Source: Streptomyces tardus
Lineage (GTDB): Bacteria; Actinomycetota; Actinomycetes; Streptomycetales; Streptomycetaceae
Direction: 5' to 3'
Length of the DNA stretch: 64,000 nucleotides
NCBI RefSeq assembly: GCF_018101125.2
Contig: NZ_JAELVF020000001.1
Location: 1,743,081-1,807,080, forward strand
Below, one piece after another: positions 1 through 12,183 of this stretch. Position 1 is the first letter of the stretch, and each line of letters opens with the position of its first letter. The notes under the pieces are model-generated. The model was given only the letters and a program-made list of their open reading frames with translations. It was not told the origin of the DNA and did not search any database. The position numbers were made by a program, and so were the translations under genes.

Positions 1-2
1 CC

Positions 3-842
3 GGGCTGGAGCACGGCGGCGGCAAAGCCGTGATCATCGGTGACCCGGACGTCCTGAAGTCCGAGGAACTCCTGCTGGCGTACGGCCGGTTCATCTCCTC
101 CCTCGGCGGTCGCTATGTGACCGCCTGCGACGTCGGCACCTACGTGCAGGACATGGACGTGGTGGCCCGCGAGTGCCGCTGGACCACCGGCCGCTCCCCC
201 GAGAACGGCGGCGCCGGCGACTCCTCCGTGCTGACCTCCTTCGGCGTCTTCCAGGGCATGCGCGCCAGCGCTCAGCGCCTGTGGGGAGCCCCGACACTGC
301 GCGGCCGCACCGTGGGCGTGGCCGGGGTCGGCAAGGTCGGCAGGCTGCTGGTCGACCTCCTGATCGAGGACGGCGCCGAGGTCGTCGTCACCGACGTCCG
401 CGGGGAGTCCGTCGACCGCGTACGGGCCTCGCATCCGCAGGTCACCGTCGCGGCCTCGACCGAGGCGCTGATCCGCACCGAGGGGCTGGACGTCTACGCA
501 CCCTGTGCGCTCGGCGGTGCGCTCGACGACGCGACCGTTCCGGTGCTCACCGCCAAAGCGGTCTGCGGAGCGGCGAACAACCAGCTCGCCCACCCCGGCG
601 TCGAGAAGGACCTCGCCGACCGGGGCATCCTCTACGCCCCCGACTACGTCGTGAACGCGGGCGGCGTCATCCAGGTCGCCGACGAACTGAACGGCTTCGA
701 CTTCGCGCGTGCGAAGGAGAAGGCGACGAAGATCTACGACACCACCCTGGAGATCTTCGAGCGCGCGGCGGGCGACGGGGTGCCGCCCGCGGTCGCCGCC
801 GACCGGATCGCCGAACAGCGCATGGCCGCAGCACGCGGCTGA
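3..842 (+). CDS. vdh: Valine dehydrogenase (Glu/Leu/Phe/Val dehydrogenase family), 5' end outside window
   Basis: NAD-dependent oxidative deamination of valine and other branched-chain amino acids, feeding 2-oxo acids into catabolism and polyketide or fatty-acid starters. The reading frame is open from base 3 with no start, so the N-terminal substrate domain (about 90-100 residues) is lost to the window edge. The visible part is the Rossmann domain: [12 protein letters not shown] is the dinucleotide loop, followed by acidic VVTDV at the second strand; [11 protein letters not shown] and [16 protein letters not shown] are typical of the leucine/valine dehydrogenase branch. A 12-bp stem hairpin follows the stop. 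The order vdh, DUF3073 gene, purM is what I remember from Streptomyces. The substrate choice (valine rather than leucine or phenylalanine) rests on that context. Confidence 0.9.
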   Translation, partial: GLEHGGGKAVIIGDPDVLKSEELLLAYGRFISSLGGRYVTACDVGTYVQDMDVVARECRWTTGRSPENGGAGDSSVLTSFGVFQGMRASAQRLWGAPTLRGRTVGVAGVGKVGRLLVDLLIEDGAEVVVTDVRGESVDRVRASHPQVTVAASTEALIRTEGLDVYAPCALGGALDDATVPVLTAKAVCGAANNQLAHPGVEKDLADRGILYAPDYVVNAGGVIQVADELNGFDFARAKEKATKIYDTTLEIFERAAGDGVPPAVAADRIAEQRMAAARG

Positions 843-850
843 CCGCCTCT

Positions 851-885
851 GCCGTCGTGCGGCGCACCCCGCACCGCACGACGGC
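851..885 (+). terminator. Hairpin terminator after vdh
   Basis: Twelve-base arms (851-862 and 874-885) pair perfectly around an 11-base loop, 8 bp after the vdh stop. There is no U-tract, as is usual in Streptomyces. Confidence 0.65.
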
Positions 886-1278
886 GGCTCCGCTCCCCCG
901 CCCGGCCCGACGGCCGCCGAACGCCCGGGCTGCCGAGCGGGAGAGCCGCGACGCGGGGTCGAAGGGCCGCCGACAGCGCACCTGCCGAGCACGCCCGGAG
1001 AAACGTCACCGTCAGTGACGACTCACGGAGAGACATCCCTCACCACCCCCCTGTGGGACACGCGGCATCAAGAAGGTAAAATCGCCGTTGACCAGCGAAA
1101 AAATGGTCAATGGATGGTGCGGTCACCTGTCGGGTCGCGCGTGCGGCGTACCGTACGGCGGCGGAAACAGGTACCGTTGAAGTTCTAGAGCCGGGCTCTC
1201 ACTGAGGGTCCGCTCTCCACTGTGAACGCGTGTCAAGACTCTGGGGCCGTCGAGCCCCGTCGTTGAGGGGGTCGAGCC
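886..1278 (+). promoter_or_regulatory. Leader region of the DUF3073 gene with an inverted repeat
   Basis: No coding signal. It holds an unusually A-rich patch at about 1069-1110 and an inverted repeat with TTGACCA at 1088-1094 and TGGTCAA at 1104-1110, separated by nine bases. This could be an operator or part of a promoter, since TTGACC also resembles a -35 box. I infer this from symmetry only. The DUF3073 gene starts at 1279 with GAGGGGG about 10 bases upstream. Confidence 0.4.
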
Positions 1279-1527
1279 ATGGGGCGCGGCCGGGCCAAGG
1301 CCAAGCAGACGAAGGTCGCCCGCCAGCTGAAGTACAACAGCGGCGGGACTGACCTCTCGCGTCTGGCCGAAGAGCTGGGCGCAAATCCGCCGGCGCAGCA
1401 GCCGCCGAACGGTGAGCCGCTTGAAGAGGAAGAGGACGACCCGTACGCGCGGTACGCCGAGCGTTACAACGGGGACGACGACGAGGGCGAGAGCGACAGC
1501 TCTTCCGCTCGACGACGTCAGGCTTGA
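1279..1527 (+). CDS. DUF3073 domain-containing protein
   Basis: Small actinobacterial protein of unknown function, 82 residues. The conserved head MGRGRAKAKQTKVARQLKY is strongly basic, the middle (LSRLAEELGA) is helical, and the tail is very acidic (EEEEDD, DDDEGES). Such a charge-split layout suggests nucleic-acid or ribosome association, but this is only inference. ATG start with a GAGGGGG ribosome-binding site. It stands alone between vdh and the convergent purM; a TTTT-containing hairpin follows the stop. Confidence 0.85.
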   Translation: MGRGRAKAKQTKVARQLKYNSGGTDLSRLAEELGANPPAQQPPNGEPLEEEEDDPYARYAERYNGDDDEGESDSSSARRRQA

Positions 1528-1572
1528 CGCACGGCTTGTCCATGCGCAGGCGTTCGTCCTGATCGCGCACGT

Positions 1573-1604
1573 ACCCGGTCCGGGTTTTCCCGGGGCCGGG
1601 TTTT
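1573..1604 (+). terminator. Terminator between DUF3073 gene and purM
   Basis: A GC-rich hairpin (CCCGG...CCGGG nested arms around TTTT, 1574-1600) is followed by TTTT at 1601-1604. It sits 46 bp after the DUF3073 stop and could serve the convergent purM from the other side. Confidence 0.6.
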
Positions 1605-1926
1605 GTGCTGCTCGGCGCCGGACTGAGTGCCAAGGGCCGGGGCTTTCGCCGCCGCGCCTCCGAGGCCTGGCTCAGGGGGCGCCGCGCGCGGCCGACGGGG
1701 CCGTACGCCACAGCGCCCGCGGCGCGCCCTCAGACGCGTACACAGGGCGCGCGGGGGCCGGGTCGGGTGGGTAGGGGTCGACGGTGGCGCGCGGCTGTCA
1801 CCGGGGTGAACCGACGGTCAACCGCACGCATCGGGATCGGGCACTCGTCCGGGCGGTTTCCGACAGAGGCCGGGTGCCGAGCGGGTCGGCGCCGGGCCGC
1901 GTCGGACCGGCGCCCGCCCCGGCGGA
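1605..1926. other. Intergenic spacer between convergent genes
   Basis: GC-rich, about 320 bases, no ribosome-binding site linked to a believable frame. Open frames here are the usual GC-driven artefacts. I see nothing else in it. Confidence 0.5.
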
Positions 1927-2997
<1,071 letters not shown>

Positions 2998-3068
2998 GTC
3001 TCTCCGTCGCGGGATTCGCGGGGTGCGCGGTTTTCACGGTGTCGCCGCGGGGTCGCGGGATTCGCGGG

Positions 3069-4655
3069 CTACGGCCGGCGCAGGGCGTCCGCACCGCCCG
3101 GACCGGTGAGCAGGGTCTGCACGCCGTCCACGTCCGGCCGGGAGCCGGAACGCCGCTCGTCGTCGGACTCCAGCACCTGCTTGCCGAGAAGCCCGGGGTC
3201 GGGCAGCTCCATCGGGTACTCGCCGTCGAAGCAGGCCCGGCAGAGCTTGGGCTTGTCGATCGCGGTGGCCTCGATCATGCCGTCGATGGAGATGTAGCGG
3301 AGCGAGTCGGCGCCGAGGGAGCTGCCGATCTCGTCGACGCTCAGGCCGTTGGCGATGAGCTCCGCGCGGGTGGCGAAGTCGATGCCGAAGAAGCACGGCC
3401 ATTTGATCGGCGGCGAGGAGATGCGTACGTGCACCTCGGCCGCGCCGGCCTCGCGGAGCATCCGGACCAGCGCGCGCTGGGTGTTGCCGCGCACGATCGA
3501 GTCGTCGACGACGACCAGCCGCTTGCCGCGGATGACTTCCTTGAGCGGGTTGAGCTTCAACCGGATACCGAGCTGGCGGATGGTCTGCGAGGGCTGGATG
3601 AAGGTCCGGCCGACGTAGGAGTTCTTCACCAGACCGGCGCCGAAGGGAATGCCACTCGCCTCGGCGTAGCCGATGGCGGCGGGGGTGCCGGACTCCGGGG
3701 TCGCTATGACCAGATCGGCGTCGGCCGGGGCCTCGGCGGCCAGCCGGCGGCCCATCTCCACTCGGGACAGATGGACGTTGCGGCCCGCGATGTCGGTGTC
3801 GGGCCGGGCGAGGTACACGTACTCGAAGACGCAGCCCTTCGGCCGGGCCTCGGCGAACCGGCTGCTGCGCAGTCCGTCCTCGTCGATGGCGATGAGCTCT
3901 CCGGGCTCGATCTCGCGGATCACCGAGGCGCCCACGATGTCCAGGGCCGCGGTCTCGCTCGCCACCACCCAGCCGCGCTCCAACCGGCCGAGCACCAGCG
4001 GGCGTACGCCCTGCGGGTCGCGGGCGGCGTAGAGCGTGTGCTCGTCCATGAAGACGAAGGAGAAGGCGCCCTTGACGTTCGGCAGGACCAGCGGTGCGGC
4101 CTGCTCGACGGTCAGCGGCTTGCCGTCCTCGTCCGTCTGCCCGGCCAGCAGCGCGGTGACCAGGTCGGTGTCGTTGGTCGCGGCGACCCGGCCGCCCCGC
4201 GAGGAGCGGCCGCCGCCGGGGCCCTCCGCGAGCTCGGCCACCTGCTCGGCGAGCTCGACGGTGTTGACGAGATTGCCGTTGTGGCCGAGCGCGAGGGAAC
4301 CGTGGCCCGTCGCACGGAAGGTGGGCTGGGCGTTCTCCCAGACCGAGGCGCCGGTCGTCGAGTAGCGGGCGTGGCCCACGGCGATATGGCCGCGGAGCGA
4401 GCCCAGCGAGGTCTCGTCGAACACCTGGGAGACCAGGCCCATGTCCTTGAAGACGAGGATCTGCGAGCCGTTGCTCACCGCGATGCCCGCGGACTCCTGT
4501 CCCCGGTGCTGCAGCGCGTACAGCCCGAAATAGGCGAGTTTGGCGACCGCCTCACCCGGCGCCCAGACACCGAAGACGCCGCAGGCGTCTTGGGGGCCCT
4601 TCTCTCCGGGGAGCAGGTCGTGGTTGAGTCGTCCGTCACCACGTGGCACGTTCAC
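3069..4655 (-). CDS. purF: Amidophosphoribosyltransferase
   Basis: Committed step of purine synthesis: glutamine plus PRPP gives 5-phosphoribosylamine. 528 residues from a GTG start. Residues 1-24 form a propeptide; Cys25 in the context DACGVFGVW is the N-terminal nucleophile freed by self-cleavage. The class II glutamine amidotransferase domain (YALQHRGQESAGI) is followed by the phosphoribosyltransferase domain with the PRPP motif VVVDDSIVRGNT. Four clustered cysteines could carry the Fe-S centre found in Bacillus-type PurF. purM follows closely. The chain ends with about 45 extra residues after the catalytic domain, common in Streptomyces. Confidence 0.97.
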   Translation of the reverse strand: MNVPRGDGRLNHDLLPGEKGPQDACGVFGVWAPGEAVAKLAYFGLYALQHRGQESAGIAVSNGSQILVFKDMGLVSQVFDETSLGSLRGHIAVGHARYSTTGASVWENAQPTFRATGHGSLALGHNGNLVNTVELAEQVAELAEGPGGGRSSRGGRVAATNDTDLVTALLAGQTDEDGKPLTVEQAAPLVLPNVKGAFSFVFMDEHTLYAARDPQGVRPLVLGRLERGWVVASETAALDIVGASVIREIEPGELIAIDEDGLRSSRFAEARPKGCVFEYVYLARPDTDIAGRNVHLSRVEMGRRLAAEAPADADLVIATPESGTPAAIGYAEASGIPFGAGLVKNSYVGRTFIQPSQTIRQLGIRLKLNPLKEVIRGKRLVVVDDSIVRGNTQRALVRMLREAGAAEVHVRISSPPIKWPCFFGIDFATRAELIANGLSVDEIGSSLGADSLRYISIDGMIEATAIDKPKLCRACFDGEYPMELPDPGLLGKQVLESDDERRSGSRPDVDGVQTLLTGPGGADALRRP

Positions 4656-4847
4656 GAGTCTAGACCGACCGCCGCGCTGCTCCGAACCGGGGACCCGGGC
4701 GTACGGCCGTGACCTGCGAAGCGGCAGATTCGTACGAGAGGTAGCTCACCGTCTGGATGTGTTTTTCACCAGTACGGGTCCGGATCCGGCGTGCGCGACG
4801 CCGTCGGACCGCCTTTCCGCCGCCTCCCGTCACGGGGCCGCACCCGG

Positions 4848-5651
4848 TCAGTGCATCACCGGCAGGTGGTCGGTGAGGTCGGCACGGTTGCCGCTGGCGG
4901 TGACGGCGCCGGCGGCGACCGCCCGTTTCCAGTCGACCCGGCCGGTGGCGAGACGGATCCAGGTCAGCGGGTCGGTCTCCACGGTGTTGGGCGGGGTGCC
5001 GCGGGTGTGCCGGGGGCCCAGTACGCACTGCACCACGGCGAAGGGCGGCACCCGCACCTCCACGGAGGCGCCGGGCGCACGGACGGCGAGCGCGTCGGCG
5101 AGGACTCGTACGGTCGTCGCGAGGGCGTACCGGTCGAGTGTGAGCGGGTGGCGGGTGGCGCGTGCCAAGTCGTCGCAGTGAGCGATGAGTTCGACGAGCC
5201 TGGTGAGGGTGAAGTCCAGAGCGCGCATCGCGCCGAAGCGGTGCGGCAGCAGCACGTCCTCGCGCACGGCGGTCTCCAGCACGGGGTCGAGCTCGGCGAC
5301 GGCCTCGTCGATCGCCTCCCTGGCGTCCGTACGCGCCGCGGCCTGGTCGCGGGTGCGGCGGTCGAGCTCGTCGGCGATGGGGCCGGTGGAGCTGATCCAG
5401 TCGGTGAGCCCGACCTCCGCCCGCTGCGCCGCGGGGGCCGGCTCGGCCAGCAGCCGGGGCAGGGCGTCGATCTGGCCCGCGATGTGCACCAGCAGCCGGT
5501 GGACGTCCCAGCCGGCCAACCCGGTCTGCGCGCCCAGCTGTTCGGACGTCAGCTGATGGGCGGCGTTGCGCACCGTCTCCACCTGCGCGACGAGTGCGTT
5601 ACGTACCCGAATCGGGTCATAGCTGCGGGATGTACGACGTGCGGGAGGCAT
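4848..5651 (-). CDS. Maleylpyruvate isomerase / sterol-carrier family protein
   Basis: A 267-residue soluble protein of the mycothiol-dependent maleylpyruvate isomerase fold. The N-terminal helical bundle (about residues 5-150) carries GWDVHRLLVHIAGQID, where the conserved histidines normally bind a metal; the C-terminal part resembles a sterol-carrier-like domain (PLTWIRLATGRVDW, LADHLPVM-type end). Substrate unknown. I start it at ATG 5651 rather than 5729, because the longer frame would overlap the divergent PH-domain gene and begins with low-complexity sequence. It shares a 76-bp divergent promoter region with that gene. Confidence 0.8.
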   Translation of the reverse strand: MPPARRTSRSYDPIRVRNALVAQVETVRNAAHQLTSEQLGAQTGLAGWDVHRLLVHIAGQIDALPRLLAEPAPAAQRAEVGLTDWISSTGPIADELDRRTRDQAAARTDAREAIDEAVAELDPVLETAVREDVLLPHRFGAMRALDFTLTRLVELIAHCDDLARATRHPLTLDRYALATTVRVLADALAVRAPGASVEVRVPPFAVVQCVLGPRHTRGTPPNTVETDPLTWIRLATGRVDWKRAVAAGAVTASGNRADLTDHLPVMH

Positions 5652-5727
5652 GCCAGGAGGGTAACGGGCATGTAGCGGCTTTCTCCTGCCATAGGCGGGA
5701 AGCGCGGGCTGTGCCAGGATTCCGGGC

Positions 5728-6327
5728 ATGAGTAATGCGGAGCGCTACCTCGCCGAGGACGAAGCGCTGGTGTACCAGACCCGTCAGCACTGGACGGAGA
5801 TGGTCAGCGAGTTCATCGTCCTGTGTCTGATCTGGATCATCGCCGGCGCACTGCTGTGGGTGGTGCCGGGCAGCGAGGACTGGAGTGACATCGCGGGGTA
5901 CGTGGTGCTGGGCGGGGCGGTGATCGCCTCTCTGTGGTTCTGGCTGATCCCGCTGCTGAAGTTCCGCAGCACGCTCTACATCCTCACCACCAAACGGCTG
6001 CACAAGCGGACCGGGTTCCTGACCAAGACCGGGCGGAGCATTCCGCTCTCGCGCGTCAACGACGTCTCGTTCAAGGCGTCGCTGTGGGAGCGGATACTGC
6101 GACAGGGCACGCTCAACATCCAGTCCGCCTCCGAGCAGGGCATGATGACGCTGAGGCACGTGCCGGACCCCGAGGGGTTCAAGGGCTTGATCTACCGGCA
6201 GATCGACGAGGAGCAGCGCAGTCAGCAGATGGGCTACGGCCCCGGGCCCGGCGGCTACGGCCCCGGGCCCGGCGGGTACGGCCCCGGGCCGGGCGGCCCC
6301 GGCGGCATGATGCCGCCCGCATACTGA
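5728..6327 (+). CDS. PH domain-containing membrane protein (bPH2/YdbS-like)
   Basis: 199 residues. Two membrane helices, roughly residues 28-48 (FIVLCLIWIIAGALLWVV) and 54-74 (IAGYVVLGGAVIASLWFWLI), are followed by a bacterial PH domain starting at KFRSTLYILTTKRLHKRTG with the family SRVNDVSF motif. The C-terminal tail is a threefold GYGPGPG repeat then GGPGGMMPPAY, a flexible proline/glycine tail. Function unknown; such proteins probably sit at the inner membrane face and bind proteins or lipids. Divergent from the preceding gene and convergent with purL across a strong hairpin. Confidence 0.85.
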   Translation: MSNAERYLAEDEALVYQTRQHWTEMVSEFIVLCLIWIIAGALLWVVPGSEDWSDIAGYVVLGGAVIASLWFWLIPLLKFRSTLYILTTKRLHKRTGFLTKTGRSIPLSRVNDVSFKASLWERILRQGTLNIQSASEQGMMTLRHVPDPEGFKGLIYRQIDEEQRSQQMGYGPGPGGYGPGPGGYGPGPGGPGGMMPPAY

Positions 6328-6386
6328 CCGCGACCGCACACAGCGTCACGGCAGCCACGGCTACGGCACGCGCCGCAACGCACGAA

Positions 6387-6423
6387 GCGGGCCCGGCCTT
6401 CGGATTCCGAAGGCCGGGCCCGC
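6387..6423. terminator. Bidirectional terminator between PH-domain gene and purL
   Basis: Perfect 17-bp arms (6387-6403, 6407-6423) around a 3-base ATT loop lie between two convergent genes. Confidence 0.8.
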
Positions 6424-6466
6424 TCGCCGTGTGCACCGCGTGCGCCGGTGCGCCTTGCGCGTCGGC

Positions 6467-8793
<2,327 letters not shown>

Positions 8794-8794
<1 letters not shown>

Positions 8795-9480
8795 CAGGCG
8801 TGGACCATCTTCTTGAGCGTCGTGATCGCCGAGGTGAAGAAGCCGAGCCCCTCGGTCGTCGGTCCGGTGAGGGACTCGACCGCGTGCTCGGGGTGCGGCA
8901 TCAGCCCGACGACGTTGCCCGCCGCGTTGGTGATGCCGGCGATGTCGCGACGGGAGCCGTTGGGGTTGCCGTCGAGGTAGCGGAAGACCACGCGGCCCTC
9001 GGCCTCCAGCTCGTCCAGCGTGCGCTCGTCGGCGACGTAGCCGCCCTCGCCGTTCTTCAGCGGAACGGTGATCTCCTGGCCGGCCGAGTAGTCGACGGTC
9101 CAGGCGGTGTCGGCGTTCTCCACCCGCAGCTTCTGGTCGCGGCAGACGAAGTGCATGTGGTCGTTGCGGGTCAGCGCCCCCGGCAGCAGGTGCGATTCGC
9201 ACAGCACCTGGAAGCCGTTGCAGATTCCGAGGACCGGCATCCCGGCCCGAGCCTGCTCGAGGATCGTCTGCATCACGGGTGAAAAGCGGGCGATCGCGCC
9301 GCAGCGCAGATAGTCGCCGTAGCTGAATCCACCCGGCAGGACGATCGCGTCCACCTGGTGCAGGCTCGTGTCCCGATGCCACAGGGACACCGGTTCTGCA
9401 CCCGCGATACGCACCGCGCGAAGTGCGTCCTTGTCGTCGAGAGAACCGGGGAAGGTGACGACGCCAATGCGTGCCGTCAT
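8794..9480 (-). CDS. purQ: Phosphoribosylformylglycinamidine synthase subunit PurQ
   Basis: Class I glutamine amidotransferase that supplies ammonia to PurL. 228 residues, a normal length. [19 protein letters not shown] forms the oxyanion region; [11 protein letters not shown] near residue 87 carries the nucleophilic cysteine; [10 protein letters not shown] near the C-terminus carries the histidine and glutamate of the triad. Its ATG overlaps the purS stop by four bases (ATGA) and its stop overlaps purL, so purS-purQ-purL is one coupled operon. The longer frame upstream of 9480 is rejected because it would run across purS. Confidence 0.97.
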
Positions 9481-9746
9481 GCGGTGGCCGTCTCTTCCTC
9501 GAGCTCTTCCACGCGGACCGTGAAGTCCTCGATCACGGTGTTGGCGAGGAAGGTCTCGGCCAACTCGTTGATACGGGCGAGGGCGGCGTCGTCGACGGGG
9601 CCCTCCACCTCGAGCTCGAAGCGCTTTCCTTGGCGGACGTCCGCGATGCCCTCGAATCCGAGGCGCGGCAGCGCACGCTGCACCGCCTGGCCCTGCGGGT
9701 CGAGGATCTCCGGCTTGAGCATGACGTCGACTACGACGCGAGCCAC
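9477..9746 (-). CDS. purS: Phosphoribosylformylglycinamidine synthase subunit PurS
   Basis: Small structural subunit that joins PurL and PurQ and helps ammonia transfer. 89 residues from GTG ([19 protein letters not shown]), the family length. [10 protein letters not shown] and [13 protein letters not shown] are conserved. AGGAG lies six bases before this GTG, which is why I reject the ATG 36 bases upstream. It is the first gene of the purS-purQ-purL operon, divergent from the Lsr2-family gene. Confidence 0.95.
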   Translation of the reverse strand: MARVVVDVMLKPEILDPQGQAVQRALPRLGFEGIADVRQGKRFELEVEGPVDDAALARINELAETFLANTVIEDFTVRVEELEEETATA

Positions 9747-10127
9747 AGGTACTCCTGGTGATCTTGATGCTTGGTTGCCCATGGCCTCGTTTGCCTCCGG
9801 GCACAGCGCCCTTCGACTCCCCAGGCTGCGCGTTCAGCGTACCCGCCGGGATTTTCTACGCGAGTAGATATGGTCTCGACATGATCACGGGCAGATATCG
9901 GGACTCGATTAACGACACCCGGAAGAGGCAGCGAATGCCGACTCCTGAGATTACCCCTGCACTTGGGGGTGAATTTGGTCGTCGTTTCATGCAAGGATTG
10001 TCGCGTCAGAAAGAAATGAGCGGCCCGCTCTGCAGACGTACTCCATGCAAAGTCGTATCGCCGCACCGCAGCGTGGTGTTCGCCGATCGATTACCCGACG
10101 GCGTTCCTCCCGAAAGGACCGATATTC
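9747..10127. promoter_or_regulatory. Divergent control region between purS and the Lsr2-family gene
   Basis: About 380 bases without a gene. The part from about 9850 to 10030 is clearly richer in A and T than the surrounding DNA (for example TTTTCTAC at 9852 and AATTTGGTCGTCGTTTCATG near 9971), as expected for promoters and for an Lsr2-type binding region. A small palindrome (TCTAC at 9855-9859, GTAGA at 9864-9868) could be an operator. Autoregulation of the Lsr2-family gene here is inference only. Confidence 0.45.
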
Positions 10128-10445
10128 GTGGCACAGCGCGTCGTAGTGACTCTTGCCGATGACATCGACGGCGGCGAGGCGTCCGAGACGGTCACCTTCG
10201 GCCTCGACGGGAAGGTCTACGAGATCGACCTGAGCAAGGACAACGCCAAGCGGCTGCGCGGCGCCCTCGCTCCGTACGTGCGGTCCGGCCGGAAGAAGAC
10301 GCGGTCCGGCAAGGCGTACACCCGCACCGCCGTCGCACCCGACCCGCGCGCCGTCCGCGCCTGGGCCCAGTCCAACGGCCACGAGGTACCGGCCCGCGGT
10401 CGCATCCCGTCCAAGGTCTACGAGGCGTTCAGGGCCGCGAGTTGA
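10128..10445 (+). CDS. lsrL: Lsr2-family nucleoid-associated protein (LsrL position)
   Basis: DNA-bridging xenogeneic silencer family, an H-NS analogue in actinobacteria. 105 residues from GTG with GAAAGGACC upstream. The N-terminal oligomerisation domain starts QRVVVTLADDIDGGEA and contains the conserved VTFGLDGKVYEIDLS; a basic linker (GRKKTRSGK) leads to the C-terminal DNA-binding helices with WAQSNGHEVPARGRIPS, where the RGR loop enters the minor groove of AT-rich DNA. Streptomyces usually have two paralogues; the one next to purSQL is, as I recall, LsrL. Which paralogue this is rests on synteny. Confidence 0.85.
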   Translation: MAQRVVVTLADDIDGGEASETVTFGLDGKVYEIDLSKDNAKRLRGALAPYVRSGRKKTRSGKAYTRTAVAPDPRAVRAWAQSNGHEVPARGRIPSKVYEAFRAAS

Positions 10446-10589
10446 CCGTCGGCGGCCCGTCCGGGGCAGTCGGTCGCAAGCCGTGCGGCAACCGACTTGC
10501 AATGCACCCCGGGTGATCCGCTAGAGTCTGGAACGCACCGCGAGAGCGGGCACCGGCCCACCGGGGCGGAGCCCGGGACCGCAGGTCGT

Positions 10590-10661
10590 GCGGGTGTAGC
10601 TCAGTAGTAGAGCGCCCTCTTTCCAAGGGGGAGGCGCAGTGTGCGATTCCTGTCACCCGCT
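10590..10661 (+). tRNA. tRNA-Gly (anticodon UCC)
   Basis: A 72-base cloverleaf. The acceptor stem GCGGGTG pairs with CACCCGC; the anticodon stem CCCTC/GGGGG encloses loop TTTCCAA, giving anticodon TCC. The T loop reads GATTCC rather than the usual GTTCGAA context, and the D loop is short. No CCA is encoded. It reads GGA and GGG codons, which are minor in this GC-rich genome. Confidence 0.9.
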
Positions 10662-10731
10662 CAAGCCGCTCAAATGGCCTGTTCGATCAGGTAGAGTGGC
10701 AGCTGCACCACCGGCGTGAGTCGCGTGGAGT

Positions 10732-10804
10732 GCGGACGTAGCTCAGCTGGTAGAGCGCAACCTTGCCAAGGTTGAGGTCGCCGGTTCGAACCCGGTCGTC
10801 CGCT
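10732..10804 (+). tRNA. tRNA-Gly (anticodon GCC), copy 1
   Basis: A 73-base cloverleaf. The acceptor stem GCGGACG pairs with CGTCCGC; the anticodon loop TTGCCAA gives GCC; the T loop GGTTCGAACCC is canonical. No encoded CCA. Base-for-base identical to the tRNA at 15265-15337. It lies 70 bp after tRNA-Gly(UCC) and both are probably cut from one transcript ending at the hairpin just downstream. Confidence 0.95.
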
Positions 10805-10811
10805 CAAAACC

Positions 10812-10843
10812 AAAGGAACCCGATCTTCGGATCGGGTTCCTTT
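10812..10843 (+). terminator. Terminator of the tRNA-Gly pair
   Basis: A perfect 14-bp stem (10812-10825 and 10830-10843) with a stable TTCG tetraloop, ending in TTT, seven bases after the tRNA. Confidence 0.85.
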
Positions 10844-10960
10844 GTGTCTGTCCACAGCCGTGAAACTCTCCGTTCATCAAATGCGCCCACTCCGTCCCGC
10901 GCTTCTTCACCGCCGGCGACGGTAAGCCACCACGATCAGCACGAAAGGACGAACTTTCCC

Positions 10961-11065
10961 ATGAGCATGACCTGGTTCATCTTCCTTGTCGGTGTAGTGG
11001 TGGCCGCTTATGTCTTGCTCAGCGGAGCCGGCCGCCAACGCGAGGACGACGACCGGCGCCGCTGA
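10961..11065 (+). CDS. 34-residue single-span membrane peptide
   Basis: A short frame of 34 codons from ATG with GAAAGGACG 10-18 bases upstream. The peptide begins MSMTWFIFLVGVVVAAYVLL, one continuous hydrophobic helix, and ends SGAGRQREDDDRRR, a charged tail expected on the cytosolic side. No family recognised. The good ribosome-binding site and the clean helix-plus-charged-tail design support it as real. It could be a regulatory micropeptide for the exporter encoded 105 bp downstream, but that is a guess from position. Confidence 0.55.
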   Translation: MSMTWFIFLVGVVVAAYVLLSGAGRQREDDDRRR

Positions 11066-11169
11066 CCCCCGGGGACTGACACGAGTCACCCGGTCCGTGT
11101 GACGGATGTCAGATCAGCTCGTGACAGCAGGCACTGCCCCGGCGCCGCACCGGCCGCGACGCTGGAGGC

Positions 11170-12183
11170 ATGACACACACCGAGCAAGTCATCGAGGTCA
11201 GCGGCCTTCGTCGACGGTACGGACCGTCGGGCGAGGCCGGCTACGAAGCGGTCCGCGGCATCGACCTGAACGTCGGCCGGGGTGAGCTCTTCGCACTGCT
11301 GGGCACCAACGGTGCGGGCAAGACCTCCACGGTCGAACTGCTGGAGGGCCTGGAGAAGCCGACCGCCGGAGAGATCCGGGTGCTGGGCCACGATCCGTAC
11401 CGCGAGCGCAGCCGGGTACGGCCGCGTACCGGGACGATGCTCCAGGAGGGCGGCTTCCCCTCCGAACTGACGGTCGCCGAGACCGCCCGGATGTGGGCGG
11501 GGCTCACCAGCAGGGCCCGTCCGACGGACGAGGTCCTGGAGCTGGTGGGCCTCTCCCACCGCCGTGACGTACGGGTCAAGCTCCTCTCCGGCGGTGAGCG
11601 CCGCCGGCTCGACCTGGGGCTGGCCGTCATGGGCAGGCCCGAGGTGCTCTTCCTGGATGAGCCGACCACCGGTATGGACGCCGAAGGCCGCGCGGACACC
11701 TGGAAGTTGGTGCGCGAGCTCAAGGAACAGGGCACCACGGTGCTGCTCACCACGCACTACCTGGAAGAGGCCGAGCGCCTCGCCGACCAGCTGGCGATCA
11801 TGCACAAGGGACGGATCGTCGCCGCCGGCACCCCCGCCGAGGTGGTCGCCAACCAGCCCGCACGCATCCGCTTCACCCTGCCGGCGCACGTGGCTCCGGC
11901 CCGGCTGCCGCTGACGCTGCCGGTCGCCGTCGAGGGACGTCGTGCCGAGGTCCGCACCCAGCACCTCCAGCAGTCACTGACGATCCTGCTCGGCTGGGCG
12001 TCGGACGAGGGTGTCGAACTGGCCGATCTGGACGCACGTTCCGCCTCGCTGGAGGAGGCGTTCCTGTCGCTGGCCCGGCAGGGCGACGAACTGCGCTTCG
12101 AGGGCGGCGGCGCGAACGGCGACGCCGCGGACAACGACGGAATGGCGTGGGCCGCGGGCCCGCAGGACGGGGTGAGGGCATGA
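11170..12183 (+). CDS. ABC transporter ATP-binding protein (drug/lipid exporter type)
   Basis: Energising subunit of an ABC-2 type exporter. 337 residues. Walker A is GTNGAGKTS at residues 45-53; the signature LSGGERRRLDLGLAV and Walker B LFLDEPTTGMD lie near residues 140-165; the switch histidine is in LLTTHYLEEAERLADQ. The last 100 residues form the regulatory tail seen in DrrA-like proteins. Its stop overlaps the permease ATG by four bases. A histidine kinase and response regulator follow, a frequent arrangement for membrane-stress or drug-responsive exporters. Substrate unknown. Confidence 0.93.
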   Translation: MTHTEQVIEVSGLRRRYGPSGEAGYEAVRGIDLNVGRGELFALLGTNGAGKTSTVELLEGLEKPTAGEIRVLGHDPYRERSRVRPRTGTMLQEGGFPSELTVAETARMWAGLTSRARPTDEVLELVGLSHRRDVRVKLLSGGERRRLDLGLAVMGRPEVLFLDEPTTGMDAEGRADTWKLVRELKEQGTTVLLTTHYLEEAERLADQLAIMHKGRIVAAGTPAEVVANQPARIRFTLPAHVAPARLPLTLPVAVEGRRAEVRTQHLQQSLTILLGWASDEGVELADLDARSASLEEAFLSLARQGDELRFEGGGANGDAADNDGMAWAAGPQDGVRA

